A stretch of 64,000 nt of DNA, taken from NCBI GenBank assembly GCA_029204225.1, contig CM055092.1, forward strand, positions 46,317,486-46,381,485, written 5' to 3'. Shown here piece by piece: positions 56,531 through 64,000 of the stretch. The notes beneath the pieces are model-generated. The model was not told the DNA's origin and made no database searches. It saw nothing but the letters and a program-made list of their open reading frames with translations. Source of the stretch: Diphasiastrum complanatum. Its lineage: Eukaryota > Streptophyta > Lycopodiopsida > Lycopodiales > Lycopodiaceae. Made by a program: the position numbers and the translations under genes. The number at the start of each line of letters is the position of its first letter. Within the stretch, counting starts at the first letter, position 1.

Positions 56531-58899
56531 GTTCAAATAAGTTGTACTAAAGCAACAACCATAATTATAATTTTTTAAAATATAAATTTCAATTGAGGAT
56601 TACTTATCCCCCCAATCATAACTCTACCATTTGCATATTGAGATGATGGCTTTTTCTTCCCCTCTTATACTTCCTTCATAACCTGATTGTCCTTTTGAAA
56701 TTAAGGTCATAATATTCTCTTTGATTTCTTGGAGGCCACTTCATTCCATTCATCGAAATATACATTGTGTAATGACAACACATTATGATGACATTCTATT
56801 TTTGCGTAGTGGCATCTTTGGCATCTATGATACATACCTTACATATAAGTCCAAGAAATCATGGATATAATCGTCCAAATCCCTACAACCATTTGACATG
56901 AGATCAATTTCTTGTAATTAGTGAAATTGCCAACCACCACAAATGATTTCTAGAAATTCTCTTGAAATATAATCCATGTGGTTGGTTCTTTGTAGTTGTG
57001 CAGGGCTCCCTATTTTTGGCATCAAAAGATTAGAACACCCATGTTTACAAAATGTATATATAATTGCCAACTATCACAATTTCTTTTAGATACACAAATG
57101 TGTCTAGGGAATGATACAATTAATAATGCCCATGTGCATTGAAAATGTCAATCAAAATAATGTTTGTAACATGATGGTTCATGTTCCAATGGATGCAAGT
57201 GGTATTTGAGGTCTGCTTTTGTGGAAAGGTCAATCTTGTTTTAATACAAGAGACAAGAAAAAGGAAGTTCCGTTTTTGGCCTATAAAAAGATTGAGTAAA
57301 GACCAAGGTGGATTCATTTATACACTTGTAATAAAAGATGATACAAAATTGGATTGAGGAAAGGAAGTCTCATTAATGCATCTTCTTAACATATTATTGA
57401 GTTTGTAAGTTGTGCCCGAGAGCTTGGATTCATCTTTGTGGGTTTAAAAGTGGTCACAATATGTCTCACATAATAGCAAAATTGGATATGAGCATTCTCT
57501 GTGGTGCTAGAGACCAAAGCTCGAACGCTCGAACCCCTGTTGCATGTGGATATGAAACATCTTAGAGCCCTCATGCTTGAAATCGTATTATGCCAATTTG
57601 AGAATTAAATTGTGGATGTGCGTAATGTACACACAATATGAATGAAACAAAATAGCTGCTTACTTTGGTCTCAAAAAAAAAAAAGTGTTCACAATATGTC
57701 TAATATGTTCAATTTATGACTGATGATGCTTAGAAGGTGCACATCACCTAAGCTTGAGGTGCCCACACAATGTGGTCACTTCACATATGGCTCACATAGC
57801 ATGGGCACGTAAGCCATAGGTGCTCACACAACTTACTCAATTAAATATCTGTGTGAATGTACACCACAATAAAGAGAAACACCTATTCCTTTGGATGAGC
57901 ATATGTGGGTGTCATGGGCATATTGTCATTAGCCCTCAACTACGAGCGGAGATCGCTTGAGAGTCTAAAAAATTATCTTCTCAATATCACCAAGGCTGAG
58001 GGCTCCTTTACCCTTGGATGAGGGTGGGGCCGTAATTGCAACCTCGGTACTAGTCAACCATACTCCCATTCCAACATTCCCCAAGCACCCAACACGTTTT
58101 TTAAGCCCTTTCATGGAGGTGGGCCCAAGATCACCATAGCATCCATGATTCAATACATGCTCATCCACGGCTCTCATTACAAAATGCACCGCATAGCATA
58201 TGATGCACAGGTCCCACACCATCCAAGGGGAAAGAAATAGTTTTTCTCCCTTAGCCCTGTTGATCACCATTGGATGGAGTGGGGCCAGCACTACAGGCCT
58301 AGGTCCCCCACGGTGCACAGATATGTTATACATCTCCTTAAGTAAAACCCTCATCAACTCCTTTATTAGCATGACTGTGGAATATTCGTATCACAAAATT
58401 CTTGTAACCATGAAGATCCAATGGGGATGAATGCTCTTGAGCATCACCAACATATGCCTCTCACCTTCTTATGCCCTTTGATGCTTGTGGGCCCATGATG
58501 CCCATGACTCTATGACAACCTAGATTGTGTATAGTATGCTCATGCCACTACTTTATTGCGAGGACCATAGTCCATCCCCCAGTTTGATAGCACGAAATTC
58601 ATCTTGAAACGTATGAAATAAGGGAGGGCATGACCCATTAATAAGGGCCCTACAAAACGCTTGAGCACATAGTCAAGCCCTACACCCAACCAAAATCCAA
58701 TCATGATTCCTGTTTCTTATTTGGCCAGGGCCCACCCACAATTTGATTGTCAAACACACAGCGTACTGGGTACCTGCTTGGGTACCTGCTCAAAAGCTAC
58801 ACCGGATATTTCTGGACTGGATATTGTTATTTTAGGAAAGGAAAAGAAATGTTTCTTTACACGAGGAAATAAAGCTACAAGTGGATAATAATAATGAAT
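56531..58899. other. No gene seen
   Basis: Mixed AT-rich DNA. 57970-58620 is CA-rich with diverged internal similarity (GGTGGGCCCAAGATCACC / TTGTGGGCCCATGATGCC), like an old LTR or MITE. Short frames have no support. Confidence 0.5.
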
Positions 58900-58907
58900 A
58901 TGTATAG

Positions 58908-58935
58908 CCCCCCCCCCCCCCCCCACCCCACCCCA
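58908..58935 (+). repeat. 17-C run with CCCCACCCCACCCC tail
   Basis: C from 58908 to 58924, followed by ACCCCACCCC. Able to form an i-motif, or a G-quadruplex on the other strand. Confidence 0.9.
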
Positions 58936-59039
58936 AAGTTTGTAACTGACAGCGCGTGCCAGAATAAAATAATTGAAGGGCCCCGCCCTATGGCATTATG
59001 GGTGCATGGAATCTAGAATATTTGACGGAATATGCTAAC

Positions 59040-59230
59040 TGACTCTGACGGACTGGGGTGCACGGCCCGGACGACGGGTGCGCGCGTGATGGAGAGCCCG
59101 CGGGTTCGGGCCGGTTGCTGTCCCCGTCCATCCAGCTTCAGCTAGTCGCCGTTGGATATTCTTCGAGCATTCAGATCGTGCCACGTTTCCGTCTTGACGT
59201 CAGCTTTAGTAGTAAGGGTAAGGCACGTCA
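59040..59230. promoter_or_regulatory. Small CpG-rich patch with bZIP-type motifs
   Basis: Unusual GC and CpG density for this window (GCACGGCCCGGACGACGGGT, GCGCGCG, CCCGCGGGTTCGGGCCGG), followed by GCCACGTTTCC and the palindrome TTGACGTCAG (59194-59203), a bZIP factor site type. CpG surviving in heavily decayed DNA suggests a recent or unmethylated piece, perhaps a promoter remnant. No gene is visible next to it. Confidence 0.3.
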
Positions 59231-59339
59231 GATCTTGTCCCATGCCAACATGTGCTCCGAAAAACCTTTTTTGAGTTGTCCTTCAAAAAAAGACTTGCAA
59301 TCTTCTCGATTTTTTAAGAATCTTCAAAAAAGTTAGCAT

Positions 59340-60430
59340 AGGGGGTTTTTGAGAAATAATGCCAATTTCATTCCTATACTTTGTCAGTTTTTTAGAGCAC
59401 TCATCTTGCATGTTCACGTTGAGCTTTTCCATTGGGTGAGCCCTTTCAAAAGGAGTTCCGTTGAGTGTGAATCTTAAGGTTGTCCTAATTCAAGGATCTT
59501 TATAAGTTTGTATAGTTAATAAAATTTGTTGATGATTATAATTTTAACACAACATAATCCATGGTTGATTATACATATGTTTGTATATTATTTTTTTCAA
59601 CATGGTTATAGTTGATCTTATTTGAAGGGATGTAAGAAATTGGAAAATTGCATCATAATATTGTCCATTACCAATGCTTTGTAACATGAGAACATTAATA
59701 TGATGTCGATTTGATAGAAATAGAAGTTATCACATGAGGTAGTGACAGACAACAAGTTAGTTGCTCAAAGCAACAAGTTGCGCAAAGATTAGATACATAC
59801 ATTTGAAATTGCTAAGTATCAGCTTGTCATTGAATTCACATGAAGAGATTTGACATGATAAGATTTGTTGATGACTACTATGTTGTTGTATTAAACAACA
59901 TAATCACGATCACTATATCCAATATATTTTGGTTATTACTTACAGTATATTCGATTAGTATTCATAGCTTATTCGATCTGTAGTCTCAAAATTAACAATG
60001 ATTATGCAAGAGTATTCACGCTTAATATTCATGATTTGTATATTCACAATCAGTATTTCAGAATATTCGTTTCTTAGTATTCACAATTTTAAATCAGTAT
60101 TCACGATGTTCATGATCAGTATTCACAATATTCACGATCAAAACTCGCAATTTTTACTATTAGTATTTCAGAATATTTTTTTCTCAGTATTTACAATTTG
60201 AGATCTCACAAACCATCAATTAAGTAGTCTTCGGGATGCATATCTAAAAATTTGACCATTTCTTCATCCAATACTGAAGACATTTTGTATATGTCCTTCA
60301 AAAGAAAATATAAAGATCACACTGTTTTGTAGTTTTCTACTCAATTGATATTTTGCTCATTTGGACTTTTGGGACTATTGGTACATGTAGAAGTTTATAA
60401 ACAACTATTATAGTTTTCATGCTTACTCAG
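59340..60430. other. No gene seen; AT-rich
   Basis: Low-complexity AT-rich DNA leading to the downstream end of the leftward gene. It contains the TATTCAC repeats listed separately. Confidence 0.5.
59950..60200. repeat. Degenerate AGTATTCACRAT repeats
   Basis: AGTATTCA or TATTCAC occurs about ten times in 250 bp (e.g. AGTATTCACGCTT, AGTATTCACAATTTTAAATC, AGTATTCACGATGTTC, AGTATTCACAATATTC), with TTTCAGAATATT twice. Confidence 0.6.
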
Positions 60431-61825
60431 ATCAACATACGCAGCATAGAATGCATAATGAGAAGATCTGAACATGGAATTCACTGGTCCATATCCTAAT
60501 ATTTTTCTTAACAAAAATTATTTTATGCACCCTATTAAAATTATGTCCTCCAAGAAAATGAGAAAGTGCCTTGATTGTCATAATCATTGTTTTCCCATGT
60601 TGATGAAACTTTGAATGAGCAACACTTATCTCATTATTCTTCATGAACTTTAGATAATGCCCTAGTGCATGATCTCTTGAAAATTCTCCAACAGAAGATC
60701 TATGCCCTCCTCAACAAATTGCAAAATCATCAAGGTAAATTGTTTTCTGAAAAATACAAAATAAGCTCCAGTATAAAATCTGACATTATAGATCAACTAG
60801 AATAAGACAAGATACAAAACTTACACATTCAGCTTTGTTCTCCTTGATTATTGTCTCACCATCAATATTATGTCCACCTCTCGATGTCAATAAGGTTGGT
60901 GAATAGACAATTGGTTTTGGAAAATCAAGATGATCTTGAAATCTGAGGAACTCCTCTTCAGAAGGAAAATGATCTTCTTTTTGGTGCATTTCTTCAACAG
61001 CCATTTTCAAGCAATCTTACCCTGAATAAAACTCATCCTTATTTACATCGTCAACACCAGAGAGAAGATCATCAACATCATAATCAATTAAATCAGAAAA
61101 TTTATGAAGCTCTTTGCTCAAAATTCAAAGAGTCTCGTCCTCTGTGAAATAAAAAAAATCTGATATATCCAATAATGTCAAAAAAAAATTAGTATCTATA
61201 TTGTAAGTAGGCAAGGTGATTAGAGATTTATCAAAAGGACCAATGATAGTGGTAGTTCTAGGACCTATAAAAAGAAGCCCTATTTTGAATAGGATCAAAA
61301 TATGTACAATCATCTAAACTAACGCTCATGTCAATAAAAAAAGATTCTATATCTACAGGCTTGGACTTGTCATATTTTCTACAACTGGAAGAAGGAGCTT
61401 CAAAAGTAGAAAGAACAGCCTTCGGATCGTCGAAAATATTTAACAAATGAAAAAAAAATAAAGGAAGACTGAAAATCTACAAATCTACACTTTTTATTGT
61501 GTAGTTGACAATCATCTACAGACTTGAAATCATCATGCACCTTGGTGAACATTTTGTCAAGCTTAGCTTTATAACTATGCTTATCGAGGTTCACCAAGTC
61601 ATGATAATGAATCATGTCCTTATTTTGAGATCTGAACAAGGGGGTACTGAACAAAGACTTAAATCAGAGATAAATCTCTAAAAATGCTTCTACACCAAGA
61701 TCCTCTATAATAGACGAAAGAACAAAAATAAAAGGAGAAAAAAGTGACTTAAAATACTCTATATTGTCACTAATACCAAATTCAAAAAAAAAAAAAGATA
61801 GCAGACTAAAATCAAAATTAGACAT
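60430..61825 (-). pseudogene. Unrecognised intron-containing gene, leftward member of a divergent pair
   Basis: Leftwards from an ATG at 61825 (MSNFDFSLLSFF): about 410 codons are traceable through two frameshifts (near 61460 and 61270) and four in-frame stops, each explicable by a single transition. The first half is acidic (KAKLDKMFTKVHDDFKSVDD, KPVDIESFFIDMSVSLDD); the middle has DYDVDDLLSGVDD and HFPSEEEFLRFQDHLDFPKP. An intron of 78 bp (60824-60747; TGT|GTAAG ... TTTTCAG|AAA) joins AEC to KTIYLDDFAI in phase. Exon 2 has GGHRSSVGEFSRDHALGHYL and ISVAHSKFHQHGKTM. The protein looks cytosolic or nuclear, with no membrane segment. I do not recognise the family. Confidence 0.5.
60747..60824 (-). 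other. Probable spliceosomal intron, 78 bp
   Basis: Minus strand GAATGT|GTAAGTTTTG at the donor and TTTTGTATTTTTCAG|AAAAC at the acceptor; splicing keeps the frame. Confidence 0.6.
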
Positions 61826-61868
61826 TTTTATAATTTAAAAAAACTACAAAAAGAAAGATTTTGACAAA

Positions 61869-61876
61869 CTTATAAA
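61869..61876 (-). promoter_or_regulatory. TATA-like box of the leftward gene
   Basis: Minus strand TTTATAAG, about 45 bp before the ATG at 61825. The short distance would imply a short leader. Confidence 0.35.
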
Positions 61877-61942
61877 TTCCAGACTTGGATATTTGTTTTA
61901 GGCACAAAACAGAAGGCTGAATCACTCTGGAAAGCACTATGC

Positions 61943-62117
61943 GCTCGGAACCGATATCAAGGACCAATATCGGTTTCGAGCATGAACACAATGGTCGATG
62001 GAAATTTGCAAGACTAAGCGCGCTTGAGAGTGATATCCAAGATAGCAATATCAGTTTCAGACGCAAATGCACGAATGGTAGACAAACCATAGAAATAGTG
62101 CGTTTGAAATCGATATC
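61943..62117. repeat. Palindromic repeats, left group (three copies)
   Basis: GCTCGGAACCGATAT with its inverted partner ATATCGGTTTCGAGC (61943-61981, one mismatch); a diverged copy at 62018-62064 (GCGCTTGAGAGTGATATC ... ATATCAGTTTCAGACGC); and a half copy at 62098-62117 (GTGCGTTTGAAATCGATATC). Starts are 75 and 80 bp apart. Confidence 0.8.
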
Positions 62118-62177
62118 CGGGTCACAAAATATTCGTGAAAATTCGTGTCCAAAATGTTGTATTTATAAAGAAAAATT

Positions 62178-62402
62178 TCACACATGTGGAATTGAATCAA
62201 AAGGACACATGTCATTTTTTTATTCATTGAAAATATTCTCACGTACAAATAATGATTGATGCGACAGTTGTCACATGCAGAATGACACATGTCATCGTTC
62301 GATTTGTCCATGTGTAGGCCCCCATGTGTCCCTCATCAATACGTAATAATTACTTGTATGGATGGACACATGGATGAATGACATGCTGCCACATGTCCAC
62401 CC
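62178..62402. repeat. ACATGT motif cluster in the divergent intergenic region
   Basis: About nine ACATG/CATGT occurrences. GACACATG recurs at 62204, 62284 and 62365, that is, at 80-81 bp steps; the first two read GACACATGTCAT identically. Confidence 0.75.
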
Positions 62403-62542
62403 CTATTTTCTCATACGTGCAATTTTTTTTCATAAATATCCTTCTTGGAGTTTTCATGTTTTCTCACACATTTTCAGTTCTTTTTTTCGAATACCGCTCT
62501 CAAGCACGTCCAATTGTCATATGCTTTCCGCCACCGCACCCC

Positions 62543-62650
62543 GCGTTCGAGACCGATACCGCGTGCTATTCAATATCGCTTTCGAACGCGGAACGTGTAA
62601 CGATTATTTCTGACTTGTAGACTTGCGTTCGAATCCGATATTCAATATCG
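62543..62650. repeat. Palindromic repeats, right group (two copies)
   Basis: GCGTTCGAGACCGATAC ... ATATCGCTTTCGAACGC at 62543-62589, and GCGTTCGAATCCGATAT followed by AATATCG at 62625-62650, 82 bp apart. Same family as the left group (core CCGATATC / GATATCGG with TTCGA arms). Confidence 0.8.
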
Positions 62651-62772
62651 TTATTAATGTCAAGTTTGTTTTATGTGCAATTTTTTTTTTAATCCTTACT
62701 ACACGCTTGGATCAGATATCTAAATTTTGATTTGTTTTTTTTTTCTAAATCTGTCTTTCATTTCTAATAATA

Positions 62773-64000
62773 ATGGCTAGGACTGAATCCAATGCCCGTG
62801 TCAGTACGTCTGTACAACCTTCCCATGTACGTGTCCCTCGTAGAACTGGCGACGACATGGTAGGAAGCAGGTCTGGCTGAGAGAGATCAAAAAACTTTAG
62901 AGATCAACTAAATTGTCGATCTGTTAAGAATGTCACCCTGTCTCTGGGACGTGATGTTCGTTTTGCCGTGACAGCCATGTAGGCCTTACATGGTGCTGTA
63001 GAAAATTTTATGTCTTAGTTTTTTGAGGATTCTTGTCTTCTGGTCATGCATGGTAAGCGTGTTACCATCATGCCCAAGGATTTCGTTATTCTCAAAAGAG
63101 TTCTGAACCATTATTCAGGTCTTCATGTGGATAACGCCAACACCTTCAGAGATCTGTCTCTAGAAAGATCAGACTTGCCAACTACCTCAAGGAGGAAAAT
63201 GAAGCAGGTTGTCCCTAAAAAAGCTGGATCGCGTAGGCCAGCTGCTTCCCTTCCTCCTAAGGTAATCCCTACAAAACAACTCGGATCGTCCTGATCTCTA
63301 AATCGGGCTCTAATTCAAAAATATAATCATCTCCTCCTCATGTTACTCATCAACCTCCTCAAAATGTTTCTTCGCTAAAGGTGGAGATAACCCAAAAGGA
63401 GCTTGACAAGATAATAGAGAGATCTATAAATATTGTGTCGACATCTATTTCAAACCCTGTACATAACCTTTTTGTTAGGATCCCATATAATTTCAACCAG
63501 ATGTTTTTTCATTCTGAGCATTACAATCAATATGAATCTTATTTAGGAAATAAAATTGATATGATTGACAGCTATTTTGAGTTTTTTCTTCCAGATTCAA
63601 ATAGAAACTATAAATTAGGTCCCAAATTTTGTATAGAGCTTAAAGATAAAACTTCAGAATTTACAGATGTGATTGTTGAAGTCGGCCAAAAATTTTTGCA
63701 ACATTAGTATGGATTCCAACGAAGTCATTTTTTTGGTTAGTCCATTTTTCATGGGTGCAGTGAAGGCAAAAGAGGCCACTTTTGAAAGGGCTATATATTT
63801 CATCCATTGCAATCCTGTGGCCAAATTCTACATGATTCCATATGAGAATAAGTAAGGTTTGCTATATGATATTGATGCCATTTATTTTGATGATTATACT
63901 CCTGTTAGAATTGATTCTGATTTTTATTTTGATTATTGCAATCGGCATTAGAGACTGAATATTCTTTCTGTGAAATAAATAAGGAGGAAGTATCAATTTT
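62773..64000 (+). pseudogene. Histone H3-like domain fused to an unknown protein, rightward member of a divergent pair
   Basis: From the ATG at 62773 the product begins MARTESNARVSTS, matching H3 residues 1-11 but with Glu for K4 and Val for K9. After a shortened tail comes a histone fold: RDVRF, AL, FFEDS and HGKRVTIMPKDF align with H3 helices 2-3; by hand 23 of 50 positions from RDVRF to the last Arg match canonical H3. In-frame stops at 62878 (TGA), 62980 (TAG) and 63016 (TAG) break it. A basic linker (RRKMKQVVPKKAGSRR) follows, a frameshift near 63285, then about 130 codons of unknown type (EITQKELDKIIERSINIV, HSEHYNQYESYLGNKIDMID), another frameshift near 63690 and more (FVSP-like, ERAIYFIHCNPVAKFYMIPY) to the window edge. 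RVTIMPKD favours canonical H3 over CENH3 as ancestor. Confidence 0.7.

Noticed and set aside
57965-58430. Overlapping frames of up to 135 codons on both strands
   Set aside because: No motif, no codon bias difference and repetitive GGGCCCA-type text; more likely an old non-coding repeat.
61939-62259. A 106-codon plus-strand frame
   Set aside because: It runs straight through the palindromic repeats of the divergent intergenic region, and its residues (repeated SDIQDSNIS-like text) are explained by those repeats, not by coding.
62773-63150. CENH3 (centromeric H3) as identity of the H3-like domain
   Set aside because: The RVTIMPKD motif is the canonical H3 form; plant CENH3 usually has a different residue pair here and a longer loop 1, which is not seen.

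Overview
This is a stretch of land-plant nuclear DNA that consists almost entirely of decayed, mutually inserted transposable elements. Plant origin is supported by Ty1/copia elements primed by initiator tRNA-Met (TGGTATCAGAGC-type primer sites), Ty3/gypsy elements with the TGGCGCCGTT-type primer site known from plant Tat/Athila-like elements, a CACTA (TNP2) transposase fragment, a Helitron fragment, and a broken copy of SQD1, the chloroplast sulfolipid enzyme. The species cannot be named from the sequence. No gene looks intact; nearly every reading frame carries stops and frameshifts.

Layout. 1-4.05 kb: non-coding, G/T-skewed DNA ending in a copia-type LTR. 4.05-8.3 kb: mosaic of copia fragments, an LTR, a TNP2 fragment and an intron-containing DUF7869-like pseudogene. 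8.4-8.8 kb: tRNA-derived SINE-like units. 9.06-21.4 kb: an unrecognised reading frame with a CCHC-like motif, split by a minus-strand copia element (10055-20936), which is itself split in its reverse transcriptase by a plus-strand copia element (about 11887-17372). 21.5-25.3 kb: two more LTRs with primer sites and a palindromic minisatellite. 25.7-28.7 kb: a gypsy copy with two gag fragments. 28.7-29.8 kb: a copia fragment whose RNase H tail is inverted. 30.8-31.9 kb: Helitron N-terminal fragment. 31.9-39 kb: minus-strand gypsy element (primer site, gag, pol and a long downstream ORF). 40.5-44 kb: gypsy-type LTR, microsatellites and the SQD1 pseudogene. 44.3-47.9 kb: plus-strand copia element with its 3' LTR. 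48.1-56.5 kb: a second, different gypsy element on the minus strand, again with a downstream ORF. 56.5-60.4 kb: mostly featureless, with a 17-C run and a small CpG-rich patch.

The most unusual part is 60.4-64.0 kb. Two decayed genes diverge from an intergenic region of about 950 bp. The rightward gene begins with a histone H3-like domain (H3-type N-terminus but with K4 and K9 replaced; a recognisable histone fold with the 10-residue H3 signature KRVTIMPKD preceded by H-G) fused to a long unknown C-terminal part. The leftward gene is unknown and has at least one spliceosomal intron. The shared region between them carries palindromes and ACATGT motifs phased at about 75-82 bp. This pair does not look like any retrotransposon module here and may belong to a large DNA mobile element, an endogenous virus-like element, or a lost host locus.

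The second theme is that both gypsy elements carry a long ORF after integrase whose start is preceded by a TATA-like box about 200-250 bp upstream and, further upstream, a cluster of short repeated motifs (TTCnnGAA modules in one, GCGARGGTTC in the other). This suggests a dedicated internal promoter for that ORF. All assignments were made by reading the sequence by eye; no database search was run.
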